A DNA stretch of 64,000 nucleotides, taken from NCBI RefSeq assembly GCF_900475275.1, contig NZ_LS483364.1:620001-684000 (forward strand), read 5' to 3'. Origin of the DNA: Streptococcus sanguinis. Lineage in GTDB: Bacteria; Bacillota; Bacilli; Lactobacillales; Streptococcaceae. The notes under the pieces are model-generated. The model saw only the letters and a program-made list of their open reading frames with translations, searched no databases and had not been told where the DNA came from. Below, piece after piece: positions 37,576-46,245 of the stretch. Each line of letters begins with the position of its first letter. Within the stretch, counting starts at the first letter, position 1. The translations under genes were made by a program, and so were the position numbers.

Positions 37576-38166
37576 ATGATTCCTGTAGTTATTGAACAAA
37601 CCAGCCGAGGAGAACGCTCCTATGATATTTACTCCCGGCTATTAAAAGACCGCATTATCATGCTGACTGGCCCAGTAGAGGATAATATGGCTAATTCAGT
37701 CATTGCCCAGCTCCTTTTCTTGGATGCACAGGACAATTCTAAAGATATTTATCTCTATGTAAATACGCCGGGGGGATCCGTTTCAGCAGGTCTGGCTATT
37801 GTGGATACTATGAACTTCATCAAGTCTGATGTTCAGACCATTGTTATGGGTGTAGCTGCCAGCATGGGAACAATCATTGCTTCCAGTGGTGCTAAGGGCA
37901 AACGCTTCATGCTTCCAAATGCAGAATATCTGATTCACCAGCCGATGGGCGGAGCTGGAAGCGGCACTCAGCAAACGGATATGGCCATTGTAGCTGAACA
38001 CTTGCTTAGAACTCGTAATACCTTGGAAAAAATCTTAGCTGAAAACTCTGGCAAGTCCGTTGAGCAAATCCACAAAGATGCAGAACGCGATTACTGGATG
38101 AGCGCTCAAGAAACCTTGGAATACGGCTTTATTGACGAAATCATGGAAAATAGCAACTTGAACTAA
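37576..38166 (+). CDS. clpP: ATP-dependent Clp protease proteolytic subunit
   Basis: A 196-residue serine peptidase that forms the tetradecameric Clp proteolytic chamber. The catalytic triad is visible as Ser96 (GVAASMGTI), His121 (LIHQPMGG) and Asp172 (ERDYWM). Length is normal and no propeptide extension is present. It is transcribed alone from a CtsR-controlled promoter and ends at the terminator at 38173. It degrades misfolded and regulatory proteins together with ClpC/ClpE/ClpX encoded elsewhere. Confidence 0.97.
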   Translation: MIPVVIEQTSRGERSYDIYSRLLKDRIIMLTGPVEDNMANSVIAQLLFLDAQDNSKDIYLYVNTPGGSVSAGLAIVDTMNFIKSDVQTIVMGVAASMGTIIASSGAKGKRFMLPNAEYLIHQPMGGAGSGTQQTDMAIVAEHLLRTRNTLEKILAENSGKSVEQIHKDAERDYWMSAQETLEYGFIDEIMENSNLN

Positions 38167-38172
38167 CATAGG

Positions 38173-38198
38173 AGGAGCCAAAACCGGCTCCTTTTTTT
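38173..38198 (+). terminator. terminator of clpP
   Basis: AGGAGCC (38173-38179) pairs with GGCTCCT (38186-38192), followed by seven T. Confidence 0.88.
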
Positions 38199-38327
38199 GC
38201 TGTTTTGAATCTGACAAGCTAGCAAGTTTAGGTGTTTTAAGCTAATCATAAAGCTTTTGAGGGCTAGTTTTTTTGATATATCTTTGCTATAATCATCTAA
38301 GAACTACATGGACCGGAAAGGAGTTTT

Positions 38328-38597
38328 ATGATAGAAAGAGAAGAAAGAGTGGGCTTGATTGTCTATCTTTACTATAATCGAGATGCCAAAAAGCTGGCAA
38401 ACTTTGGGGATATTATTTATCATTCTAAGAAGCATCGCTATCTGCATCTCTATGTCAAGCAAGAGGAAGCCCAGAACTTACAGGAGAATCTGCCCAAGGA
38501 GCGCTATGTTAAGCAAGTTCGGATTTCTCACATAAAAGAACTAGATCAAAACTTTGTTGGAAGCCTGTATAGAGAGCAAGAAAACGTTATCATTTGA
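38328..38597 (+). CDS. ylbG: YlbG-family (DUF2129/UPF0298) protein
   Basis: An 89-residue cytoplasmic protein matching the YlbG family. It has [37 protein letters not shown], then a helix and [19 protein letters not shown]. The fold is a small alpha/beta domain; function is unknown, although the gene is widely conserved in Firmicutes. GGAAAGGAG lies before the ATG. It sits between clpP and livJ, the standard position in the mitis group. Confidence 0.85.
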   Translation: MIEREERVGLIVYLYYNRDAKKLANFGDIIYHSKKHRYLHLYVKQEEAQNLQENLPKERYVKQVRISHIKELDQNFVGSLYREQENVII

Positions 38598-38615
38598 TAA
38601 AATTTCTATAAGGGG

Positions 38616-38644
38616 TTGACAATTGTCAGATAATTCGATATATT
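38616..38644 (+). promoter_or_regulatory. livJ promoter with CodY box
   Basis: TTGACA (38616-38621) and TATATT (38639-38644) are 17 bases apart. AATTGTCAGATAATT (38621-38635), in the spacer, differs from the CodY consensus AATTTTCWGAAAATT at two positions. CodY would repress when branched-chain amino acids are abundant. Confidence 0.8.
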
Positions 38645-38685
38645 CTTACTATATCATCAAATAAATCACTTAAGGAGATTTCCTA

Positions 38686-39846
38686 ATGAAGAAAAAATTT
38701 GCACTATCCTTAGTAGCTTTTGCTAGTGCGGCCCTTCTCGCAGCTTGTGGAGAGGTATCTAACAACAACTCAACAGCAACTGGTACAGAAATTGGCGATA
38801 CGATTAAATTTGGTTTTAACTTTGAAGAATCAGGTGAAGTAGCAGCCTACGGTACAGCTGAACAACATGGTGCTCAGTTGGCAGTTGATGAAATCAACGC
38901 TGCTGGTGGCGTAGATGGCAAGAAGATTGAAGTTACTGATAAGGATAACAAATCAGAAACTGCTGAAGCATCTACCATCACTACTAGCTTAGTTACCCAA
39001 AGCAAGGTAAATGTAATCATTGGCCCTGCGACTTCTGGAGCTACAGCTTCAGCTACTGCAAATGCTGCTAAAGCGGGTGTACCAATCATTACACCAAGTG
39101 CGACACAGGATGACCTGACCAACAAGCAAGATTATCTTTTCCGTGCTACCTTTATTGATAGCTACCAAGGTAAAATCATTTCTAAGTATGTCACTGACAA
39201 CTTGAAAGCTAAGAAAGTCGTTCTTTACTACGACCAATCTAGTGACTACGCTAAAGGAATGGCGGATGCTTTCAAGAAGGAATTCAAAGGTGAGATTGTA
39301 GCAACAGAAACGTTCCAATCTAAGGATACAGACTTCCAAGCTGCTTTGACAAAGATTAAGGGCAAAGAATTTGATGCTCTGGTTGTTCCAGGTTACTACA
39401 CGGAAGCTGGTAAAATTGTCAATCAAGCGCGTGGTTTGGGTATTGACCAAACAATCGTTGGTCCTGATGGCTTTGGTGATGCTAAGTTCGTTGAGCAAGC
39501 AACTCCTGCGGCAGCTACAAATGTTTACTATGTATCTGGCTTTACAACTTCTGGTGAAATGTCAGAAAAAGCTAAGAAGTTTATTGAAGCATATAAAGCT
39601 AAGTACAAAGAAGAGCCATCTATGTTTGCAGCTCTGGCATATGACTCTGTTTATATGGCAGCAGAAGCAGCCAAAGGTGCTAAAACTTCTGTAGATATCA
39701 AAGACAACTTGGCTAAGCTTAAAGATTTCGATGGAGTGACCGGTTCAATCACTATTGATAAAGATCACAATCCAGTTAAAACAGCTCTGATGATTGGCTT
39801 GAAAGACGGTCAAGTAGATACTGTAGAAACAGTCAAAGCGGAATAA
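38686..39846 (+). CDS. livJ: branched-chain amino-acid ABC transporter binding lipoprotein
   Basis: A 386-residue lipoprotein. Signal peptide MKKKFALSLVAFASAALLAAC has lipobox LAAC, lipidated Cys21. The mature protein has the Leu/Ile/Val-binding periplasmic-protein fold: DTIKFGFNFEESGEVAAYGTAEQ, AVDEINAAGGVDGKKIEV, IIGPATSGATAS and LAYDSVYMAAEA. It captures Leu, Ile and Val outside the membrane for LivHMGF. It is separated from livH by 245 bases holding two hairpins, which could lower downstream expression relative to the binding protein. Confidence 0.94.
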   Translation: MKKKFALSLVAFASAALLAACGEVSNNNSTATGTEIGDTIKFGFNFEESGEVAAYGTAEQHGAQLAVDEINAAGGVDGKKIEVTDKDNKSETAEASTITTSLVTQSKVNVIIGPATSGATASATANAAKAGVPIITPSATQDDLTNKQDYLFRATFIDSYQGKIISKYVTDNLKAKKVVLYYDQSSDYAKGMADAFKKEFKGEIVATETFQSKDTDFQAALTKIKGKEFDALVVPGYYTEAGKIVNQARGLGIDQTIVGPDGFGDAKFVEQATPAAATNVYYVSGFTTSGEMSEKAKKFIEAYKAKYKEEPSMFAALAYDSVYMAAEAAKGAKTSVDIKDNLAKLKDFDGVTGSITIDKDHNPVKTALMIGLKDGQVDTVETVKAE

Positions 39847-39854
39847 TAGTTACG

Positions 39855-39875
39855 AGGCTGGGGCTATCCCAGTCT
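39855..39875 (+). terminator. hairpin after livJ
   Basis: AGGCTGGG (39855-39862) pairs with CCCAGTCT (39868-39875; one G-T). The T-run is weak, so partial termination or mRNA protection after livJ is the likely role. Confidence 0.55.
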
Positions 39876-40010
39876 TTGACTTGTTTTCTATTTCTAGTTG
39901 CTTGAGCAAGTTAGTAGATGATTTCTTTCTTTATAAATCTACGGATTTGAAAGAGTATTGTTTTATAATCTATTCTTCTTCGTTTCTCAATCAACTATTA
40001 TTCGTATTTT

Positions 40011-40063
40011 GGGAGTGGGATGATAAAATCACGACCTAGTCTGCTGATTTTTGTCCCATTCCT
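40011..40063 (+). repeat. GAGTGGGA-type intergenic stem-loop element
   Basis: GGAGTGGGA (40012-40020) pairs with TCCCATTCC (40054-40062), with an inner AAAATCA/TGATTTT stem. A related AGAGTGGGATGA start occurs at about 45446. Such GTGGGA-ended hairpins recur between genes in streptococci. Confidence 0.55.
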
Positions 40064-40091
40064 TATTTTATTATAGAAAGAGTGGTGTCTA

Positions 40092-40961
40092 ATGCTCCAA
40101 CAATTAGTCAACGGTCTAATCCTGGGTAGTGTTTATGCGCTTCTGGCTTTGGGTTATACCATGGTTTATGGGATTATTAAGCTGATTAACTTTGCCCACG
40201 GCGATATCTATATGATTGGTGCCTTTATGGGTTATTACTTAATTAATATCCTGAAGTTTAATTTTTTCCTTTCTCTCATTTTAGCGATGATTGGGACAGC
40301 GATTCTTGGTGTGGTTATTGAGTTTTTAGCCTATCGTCCTCTGCGAAATTCGACTCGGATTGCGGCTTTGATTACAGCCATTGGGGTCTCTTTTCTCCTC
40401 GAGTATGGCATGATTTTCTTTGTCGGTGCCAATACCCGTTCCTTCCCACAGGTTATTAAAACAGTACGCTTTAACTTAGGACCGATTTCTATCTCAAATA
40501 TTCAGTTGCTGATTTTGGGAATTTCTATTTTCCTCATGGTGGCTCTGCAGTTTATCGTGCAGAAGACAAAGATGGGTAAGGCTATGCGAGCTGTATCTGT
40601 AGATAGTGATGCTGCTCAGCTCATGGGAATCAATGTCAATCGGACAATCAGCTTCACCTTTGCGTTGGGGTCAGCTCTTGCAGGAGCTGCTGGTGTTCTA
40701 ATTGCCCTTTATTATAATTCATTGGAGCCTTTAATGGGGATGACTCCAGGTATTAAGTCCTTTGTAGCGGCCGTTCTCGGTGGTATTGGAATCATTCCTG
40801 GTGCCGCGCTTGGTGGCTTTGTTATCGGTCTTTTGGAAACTTTTGCGACAGCGCTTGGACTATCTGATTTCCGCGATGCCATTGTCTATGCGATTTTGAT
40901 TGTTATTCTTCTGATTCGTCCAGCTGGTATCCTTGGCAAAAATGTGAAAGAGAAGGTGTAA
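40092..40961 (+). CDS. livH: branched-chain amino-acid ABC transporter permease LivH
   Basis: A 289-residue permease with about eight helices of the LivH type. The start LVNGLILGSVYALLALGYTMVYGIIKLINFAHGDIYMIGAF is diagnostic, and the EAA-like coupling loop KTKMGKAMRAVSVDSDAAQLMGINVNRT contacts the ATPases. It pairs with LivM to form the channel. The gap to livM is three bases. Its Shine-Dalgarno (GAAAGAG) is weaker than those of the neighbours. Confidence 0.95.
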   Translation: MLQQLVNGLILGSVYALLALGYTMVYGIIKLINFAHGDIYMIGAFMGYYLINILKFNFFLSLILAMIGTAILGVVIEFLAYRPLRNSTRIAALITAIGVSFLLEYGMIFFVGANTRSFPQVIKTVRFNLGPISISNIQLLILGISIFLMVALQFIVQKTKMGKAMRAVSVDSDAAQLMGINVNRTISFTFALGSALAGAAGVLIALYYNSLEPLMGMTPGIKSFVAAVLGGIGIIPGAALGGFVIGLLETFATALGLSDFRDAIVYAILIVILLIRPAGILGKNVKEKV

Positions 40962-40964
40962 GGT

Positions 40965-41918
40965 ATGAAAAAGAATTTAAAGATAAATATTTTCTGGCTT
41001 GGCCTTGTCTTAATCGGCTACTTGCTGATGACAGTATTGGTTAGTGCCGGTGTTCTCAACGCTTTTTACATTCAAATCTTAGAGCAGATTGGGATTAATA
41101 TTATTCTGGCTGTGGGGCTTAATCTCATCGTCGGATTCTCAGGCCAATTCTCTCTTGGCCATGCTGGCTTTATGGCTATCGGTGCCTACGCTGTAGCGAT
41201 TATTGGCTCTAAATCGCCAACATATGGAGCTTTCTTCATTGCTATGCTGGCTGGAGCTATCATTGCTGGTATTGTGGCTTTAGTAGTTGGTTTGCCGACC
41301 CTGCGACTTAAAGGGGACTATCTCGCGATTGCAACTCTTGGTGTCTCAGAGATTATCCGTATTCTGATTATTAATGGCGGTACTTTGACTAATGGCGCAG
41401 CTGGTATCCTATCCATTCCGCCCTTTACTTCTTGGCAGATGGTCTATGTCTTTGTTGTTATCACAACTATTTTGACCTTGAATTTCCTGCGCAGTCCTAT
41501 TGGACGCAGTACTCTGTCTGTCCGTGAGGATGAGATTGCTGCCGAGTCTGTTGGTGTTAATACTACTAGAATCAAAGTGACAGCCTTTGTCTTGGGAGCT
41601 ATCACGGCTTCTATTGCTGGTTCTCTTCAAGCTGGCTTTGTTGGATCAGTTGTTCCTAAGGACTATTCCTTTACCAACACTATCAATATCTTGATTATTG
41701 TCGTTTTTGGTGGTCTAGGATCGATGACTGGAACCATTGTGGCTGCAGTAGTATTGGGAGTTCTCAATATGTTGCTACAGGATGTATCCAGCATTCGGAT
41801 GATTGTCTATTCTTTGGCCTTGATCTTGGTCATGATTTTCCGTCCTGGCGGACTTTTAGGAACTTGGGAGCTCAGCTTGTCTAAGCTCTTCAAAAAGAAT
41901 AAGGAGGTCAAAGAATAA
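40965..41918 (+). CDS. livM: branched-chain amino-acid ABC transporter permease LivM
   Basis: A 317-residue permease with about eight to ten helices. The family segments INIILAVGLNLIVGFSGQFSLGHAGFMAIGAYAVAI and the coupling loop SPIGRSTLSVREDEIAAESVGVNTTRIK are present. It partners LivH. The TAA stop overlaps the livG ATG by one base. The C-terminus is short and basic (KLFKKNKEVKE), on the cytoplasmic side. Confidence 0.95.
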   Translation: MKKNLKINIFWLGLVLIGYLLMTVLVSAGVLNAFYIQILEQIGINIILAVGLNLIVGFSGQFSLGHAGFMAIGAYAVAIIGSKSPTYGAFFIAMLAGAIIAGIVALVVGLPTLRLKGDYLAIATLGVSEIIRILIINGGTLTNGAAGILSIPPFTSWQMVYVFVVITTILTLNFLRSPIGRSTLSVREDEIAAESVGVNTTRIKVTAFVLGAITASIAGSLQAGFVGSVVPKDYSFTNTINILIIVVFGGLGSMTGTIVAAVVLGVLNMLLQDVSSIRMIVYSLALILVMIFRPGGLLGTWELSLSKLFKKNKEVKE

Positions 41919-42682
41919 TGGCACTTCTTGATGTGAAAAATCTAACTAAAAACTTTAGTGGCTTGACTGCTGTTAGCGATGTGACCTTGGAACTCAACGA
42001 GGGCGAGCTGGTTGGTCTGATTGGCCCTAATGGTGCAGGAAAAACAACTCTTTTCAATCTCTTAACGGGTGTTTATGAGCCTAGTGAAGGAACAGTGACA
42101 CTAGATGGTCATTTGCTAAATGGTAAGGTTCCTTACAAGATTGCTGCTTTAGGGCTAGGGCGGACCTTCCAGAACATCCGGCTCTTTAAGGACCTTAGTG
42201 TTTTGGATAATGTTCTGATTGCCTTTGGTAATCATCATAAGGCTCATGTGTTGGCTTCTTTTCTCCGCCTGCCAGCCTACTACAAAAACGAAGAAGAACT
42301 CAAAGCTAAGGCTTTGGAGTTGCTGAAAATTTTTGACTTGGACAAGGAAGCAGAAACCTTGGCTAAGAACTTAGCTTATGGTCAGCAGCGCCGCTTGGAA
42401 ATTGTTCGGGCCTTGGCAACGGAGCCTAAGATTCTTTTCTTGGATGAACCGGCTGCGGGAATGAACCCTCAGGAGACAGCTGAGCTGACTGCATTGATTC
42501 GACGGATTAAAAACGAATTTAACATTACCATCATGCTAATTGAGCATGATATGAGTCTGGTAATGGAAGTTACTGAGCGAATCTATGTGTTGGAGTACGG
42601 CCGCTTGATTGCGCACGGAACACCTGATGAAATCAAGAATGACAAACGCGTTATTGAAGCTTATCTAGGAGGTGAAGCCTAA
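41918..42682 (+). CDS. livG: branched-chain amino-acid ABC transporter ATPase LivG
   Basis: A 254-residue ATPase. Walker A is GPNGAGKTT (36-44), the signature region is AYGQQRRLEI, Walker B ILFLDEPAAGMNP, and the H-loop is MLIEHDMSLVM. The C-terminal GTPDEIKNDKRVIEAYLGGEA is the LivG ending. It forms a heterodimer with LivF. The coding region abuts both neighbours with one-base overlaps, so translation is coupled. Confidence 0.95.
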   Translation: MALLDVKNLTKNFSGLTAVSDVTLELNEGELVGLIGPNGAGKTTLFNLLTGVYEPSEGTVTLDGHLLNGKVPYKIAALGLGRTFQNIRLFKDLSVLDNVLIAFGNHHKAHVLASFLRLPAYYKNEEELKAKALELLKIFDLDKEAETLAKNLAYGQQRRLEIVRALATEPKILFLDEPAAGMNPQETAELTALIRRIKNEFNITIMLIEHDMSLVMEVTERIYVLEYGRLIAHGTPDEIKNDKRVIEAYLGGEA

Positions 42683-43392
42683 TGTCCATGCTTAAAGTTG
42701 AGAATCTCTCTGTCCATTATGGCATGATTCAGGCTGTCCGTGATGTCAGCTTTGAAGTAAACGAAGGAGAAGTCGTTTCCCTGATTGGCGCCAACGGTGC
42801 AGGAAAAACGACTATTCTCCGGACTATTTCAGGCTTGGTTCGTCCAAGTGCTGGTAAAATTGAATTTGTAGGTAATGAAATTCAAAAAGTTCCTGCTCAA
42901 AAAATCGTAGCAGCTGGACTTTCGCAAGTACCAGAAGGCCGTCATGTCTTTCCGGGTCTGACCGTTTTGGAAAATTTGGAAATGGGCGCCTTTCTCAAAA
43001 CAAATCGAGAAGAAAATCAAGCCAATCTCAAAAAGGTCTTCTCTCGTTTTCCACGCTTGGAAGAGCGTAAAAACCAAGATGCTGCTACCCTTTCAGGTGG
43101 TGAGCAGCAGATGCTGGCTATGGGACGTGCTTTGATGTCTACGCCTAAGCTGTTGCTCTTGGATGAGCCTTCTATGGGCTTGGCGCCAATCTTTATCCAG
43201 GAAATCTTCGATATTATCCAAGATATCCAGCGACAAGGAACTACAGTTCTTTTGATTGAGCAAAATGCAAATAAGGCTCTCTCTATCGCTGACCGTGGTT
43301 ATGTCCTTGAAACAGGCAAAATCGTTCTGTCCGGAACTGGCCAAGAGCTCCTCGCTTCTGACGAAGTCCGCAAAGCATATCTAGGTGGCTGA
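42682..43392 (+). CDS. livF: branched-chain amino-acid ABC transporter ATPase LivF
   Basis: A 236-residue ATPase. Walker A is GANGAGKTT (36-44), signature LSGGEQQML, Walker B LLLLDEPSMGLAP, H-loop LLIEQNANKAL. QVPEGRHVFPGLTVLENLEMGAF is typical of LivF. It is the last gene of the liv operon. The stop codon is already the first part of a stem-loop (43391), the first of a tandem pair of structured repeats. Confidence 0.95.
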   Translation: MSMLKVENLSVHYGMIQAVRDVSFEVNEGEVVSLIGANGAGKTTILRTISGLVRPSAGKIEFVGNEIQKVPAQKIVAAGLSQVPEGRHVFPGLTVLENLEMGAFLKTNREENQANLKKVFSRFPRLEERKNQDAATLSGGEQQMLAMGRALMSTPKLLLLDEPSMGLAPIFIQEIFDIIQDIQRQGTTVLLIEQNANKALSIADRGYVLETGKIVLSGTGQELLASDEVRKAYLGG

Positions 43393-43503
43393 AACAATCC
43401 GGGGGATTGTTTCAGGTTGCAGATGGGAACTCGCAGTAGCGAGTTTTCTTCAAAAGGTCTGGGAGACATTTTTAGGTTGTGGATAGAAAGTTACGATAGT
43501 AAC
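43391..43503 (+). repeat. two diverged tandem repeats, each with two hairpins
   Basis: Unit 1 has GAAACAATCC/GGATTGTTTC (43391-43413) around a GGG loop, then AACTCGC/GCGAGTT (43428-43445). Unit 2 has GTCT/AGAC (43457-43467) around the same GGG loop, then GTTAC/GTAAC (43490-43503). The linker AGGTTGYRGAT is shared. The stems differ in sequence but pair in both units. Confidence 0.65.
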
Positions 43504-43514
43504 GTAACGTTTTG

Positions 43515-43538
43515 AAAAGGTCCATTGGACCTTTTTTC
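43515..43538 (+). terminator. terminator of the liv operon
   Basis: AAAAGGTCC and GGACCTTTT form a nine-base-pair stem with a three-base loop followed by T's. The remainder of the 320-base gap up to 43713 is AT-rich, with only a TATAAT-like element near 43669. Confidence 0.85.
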
Positions 43539-43713
43539 TTCTCTTGGATGTTAAGCTAGTATAGTTGACTATTTCCTATCTTCAATTTTTCCAATCGTAG
43601 GATTTTTCTAAATTTTGAAAACTTAGGCAAAGAACTTGGAAGCGTTTGAAATCAGCTGTAAAATAAAGTATAATAAGTATAAGAAATACGGATAGGAAGA
43701 AGAGGGAACTCTT

Positions 43714-44370
43714 ATGGCAGTTAAAGATTTTATGACGCGTAAGGTGGTTTATATCAGCCCAGATACAACAATTGCTCATGCGGCAGATATGATGCGTGAG
43801 CAGAAGCTCCACCGTCTGCCGGTGATTGAGAATGACCAACTAGTGGGATTGGTAACAGAAGGAACGATTGCAGAAGCTAGTCCATCTAAGGCAACGAGTC
43901 TGTCCATTTATGAGATGAACTATCTTCTCAACAAAACAAAAGTTGGTGATGTTATGATTCGTGATGTGGTCACGATTTCTCAGTTTGCCAGTCTGGAAGA
44001 TGCGACCTATCTGATGCTGAAAAATAAGATTGGCATCCTGCCTGTCGTGGACAATGAGCAACTTTACGGGGTTATTACTGACCGTGATATTTTCACAGCC
44101 TTCTTAGAAGTATCTGGCTATGGTGAAGAGGGAGTTCGTCTACGCTTTGTCACTGAGAATAAGGTGGGGGTTCTTGAGCAGATTATCCGTCTTCTGGTGG
44201 AAGAAAATCTCAACATCTCCAATACCGTCAATATCCCACGCAAGGATGGAAAAGTTGTCATTGAAGTACAATTAGCTGGTAATATAGATACGGCGCTTCT
44301 CAAGAAAAAATTTGAAGAGCATGCGATTGAGCTGGCTGAGATTACACATACTGCTGCAAAAGCTTTATAA
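43714..44370 (+). CDS. AcuB-like CBS-domain protein with C-terminal ACT domain
   Basis: A 218-residue cytoplasmic protein. Two CBS domains cover about residues 1-135 (DFMTRKVVYISPDTTIAHAADMM; GDVMIRDVVTISQFASLEDA; GVITDRDIF). An ACT-like domain follows at about 140-210 (VRLRFVTENKVGVLEQIIRLLVEENLNISNTVNIPRKDGK). CBS pairs bind adenine nucleotides and ACT domains often bind amino acids, so it is probably a ligand sensor. Its constant position behind the liv operon suggests a link to amino-acid supply, but the partner is unknown. Confidence 0.85.
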   Translation: MAVKDFMTRKVVYISPDTTIAHAADMMREQKLHRLPVIENDQLVGLVTEGTIAEASPSKATSLSIYEMNYLLNKTKVGDVMIRDVVTISQFASLEDATYLMLKNKIGILPVVDNEQLYGVITDRDIFTAFLEVSGYGEEGVRLRFVTENKVGVLEQIIRLLVEENLNISNTVNIPRKDGKVVIEVQLAGNIDTALLKKKFEEHAIELAEITHTAAKAL

Positions 44371-44377
44371 ATAACAT

Positions 44378-44408
44378 AAAAAAGCCTCATCGTTAGATGA
44401 GGTTTTTA
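44378..44408. terminator. bidirectional terminator between the CBS-ACT and YitT genes
   Basis: CCTCATC (44385-44391) and GATGAGG (44396-44402) with flanking A and T tracts serve both convergent genes. Confidence 0.88.
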
Positions 44409-45293
44409 ACGTACAATAGGTTGTTTGTTGGCATCTAAAGTGAAGCCTTCGCCCAAGATCTCATGGGCTTCGGTAATAGTAGTAAAGGCAAATGGATCGA
44501 CTTGGTTAATGAGTTTCTTCATTTGCTGCATTTCGTTACGGGAAACAACACAGTAGACAATCTGGAGATCCTGCTTGCTATAGAAGCCTTGCCCCTTGAG
44601 GTAGGTCACTCCACGATCTAGCTTGTTATTGATAGCTTCAGCCAGTTCTGCCGGTTTGCTGGTAACGATAAGGAATCCCTTGCCGGCAAAGCCTCCTTCT
44701 GCAATCAGGTCAATGACTCGCGAGGTGATAAAGACAAACATTAGGGTATAAGACACCATGCGTAGGTCTTTGAAAACAAGGAGAACCAAGGTAATGACCA
44801 CAAAATCAACAGTCAGCATGAGTTTGCCCATGGAAATGCTCGTATATTTATTAAAGATGCGGGCTACAATGTCAGTACCGCCCGTCGTTCCGCCAGCATT
44901 GAAGATGATGCCTAGTCCAATCCCCATAACAATCCCCGTTCCAAGACAGGCTAGTAAGACATCACCGTCCAGAGCTGAGATAAAATAGTTTTGCAGGTGT
45001 TTAGAAGCAGGTAAGATTTCAAAAATCTTGAGCCAAGCAGACACAGAGAAAGTCCCTAGAATGCTGAGGTAGAGGGTTCTCGAACCCAGTAGCTTCCATG
45101 CAATAATAAAGAGAGGAATGTTAATCACTAGGTTGGTCGTCGAGACAGGGATTTTAAATAGATAGTAGGCAATCAAGGTCAGACCTGTCGCGCCACCTTC
45201 ATATAAATGAAAGGGAATGACCAAATAATGAATCCCAAAAGAAAAAATTCCAGCCCCCAAAATGATGGCCAGTACGTTTTTTAATTTAAACAT
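44406..45293 (-). CDS. YitT-family membrane protein
   Basis: A 295-residue protein. Five or six membrane helices cover about residues 1-190 (YitT/DUF161; GAGIFSFGIHYLVIPFHLYEGGATGLTLIAYYLF; GIIFNAGGTTGGTDIVARIF). A cytoplasmic DUF2179 domain covers about 215-290 (ITSRVIDLIAEGG..., VYCVVSRNEMQQMKKLINQVDPFAFTTI). Function is unknown for the family; transport of a small molecule is assumed. AGGAGG precedes the ATG on the minus strand. Confidence 0.88.
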   Translation of the reverse strand: MFKLKNVLAIILGAGIFSFGIHYLVIPFHLYEGGATGLTLIAYYLFKIPVSTTNLVINIPLFIIAWKLLGSRTLYLSILGTFSVSAWLKIFEILPASKHLQNYFISALDGDVLLACLGTGIVMGIGLGIIFNAGGTTGGTDIVARIFNKYTSISMGKLMLTVDFVVITLVLLVFKDLRMVSYTLMFVFITSRVIDLIAEGGFAGKGFLIVTSKPAELAEAINNKLDRGVTYLKGQGFYSKQDLQIVYCVVSRNEMQQMKKLINQVDPFAFTTITEAHEILGEGFTLDANKQPIVR

Positions 45294-45606
45294 AAGATCC
45301 TCCTAAATCTGTTTCCAGAAATTTCTTCTGAATATATTTTACCAAAAATTTAGCCTTTATGAAACACTTTGAAAAAATTTTTAAAGTCTTTTCTTATGAT
45401 GGGCTTTTAGCTTTTTTTTTGGTAAAATAAACAATAGATAAAAAAGAGTGGGATGAAAATAATGAGTTGACGGAGTCAGCTCTTATCAGGCTGCTCAGCA
45501 ATGTGGACGGACTCTGAAAAGTAGCTTATATCAAGCTTTAAAGCAAGTCTCATCTGCATTTTCTTATAAAGAACAAAAAAATAGAAGTTAGAGATTCAAG
45601 GTAAAG
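45294..45606. other. 313-base gap with an intergenic repeat fragment and the tmk promoter
   Basis: AAAGAGTGGGATGA near 45443 resembles the stem-loop element at 40011. GAGTTGAC/GTCAGCTC near 45463-45482 forms a hairpin. TTGGTAAAAT near 45418 is an extended -10 that may drive the tmk operon. No gene is visible. Confidence 0.45.
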
Positions 45607-46245
45607 ATGAAAAATGGTATTTTGATTTCGCTGGAAGGTCCAGAAGGGGCTGGAAAGTCGAGTGTGTTGGAAGCCTTGCTTCCTTTTTTGAAAAATTATG
45701 GTACTGGTCTGATTACGACGCGGGAGCCGGGTGGCGTCCAGATTGCAGAGGCTATTCGCGAAGTGATTTTGGATCCTAGTCATACAGCTATGGACGCTAA
45801 GACAGAGCTCTTGCTGTACATTGCCAGCCGCCGCCAGCACTTGGCTGAGCGGGTTTTACCAGCTTTAGCACAAGGGAAAATCGTCTTGATGGACCGTTTT
45901 ATTGATAGTTCAGTGGCCTATCAGGGCTACGGACGGGGGCTGGATGTAGCAGACATTGAATGGCTCAATCAGTTCGCGACAGATGGACTCAAGCCTGATT
46001 TGACCCTCTATTTTGATATTGATGTGGAAGAAGGGCTGGCGCGGATTGCTAAGAGTGAAAGCCGAGAGGTGAATCGGCTTGATCTGGAGGGGTTAGACCT
46101 GCACCAGCGGGTTCGGCAGGGCTATTTGGCGATTCTTGACAAGGAGCCTGAGCGCTTTGTCAAGGTAGATGCCAGTCAACCTCTGGATAAAGTAGTGGCT
46201 GATAGTTTGGCCATCATTCAGGAACGATTTGGGAATCCGTCATGA
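45607..46245 (+). CDS. tmk: thymidylate kinase
   Basis: A 212-residue P-loop kinase that phosphorylates dTMP to dTDP. P-loop GPEGAGKSS is at 11-19, the dTMP-binding TTREPGG is near residue 38, and [17 protein letters not shown] is the DR(Y/F) motif. The lid region follows. The four-base overlap with holB shows a tmk-holB-yabA-rsmI operon, standard in streptococci. The Shine-Dalgarno is weak (AAGGTAA). Confidence 0.95.
   Translation: MKNGILISLEGPEGAGKSSVLEALLPFLKNYGTGLITTREPGGVQIAEAIREVILDPSHTAMDAKTELLLYIASRRQHLAERVLPALAQGKIVLMDRFIDSSVAYQGYGRGLDVADIEWLNQFATDGLKPDLTLYFDIDVEEGLARIAKSESREVNRLDLEGLDLHQRVRQGYLAILDKEPERFVKVDASQPLDKVVADSLAIIQERFGNPS

Noticed and set aside
43391-43503. CRISPR-like array
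   Set aside because: Only two diverged units with no spacers and no cas genes; they are structured RNA repeats.
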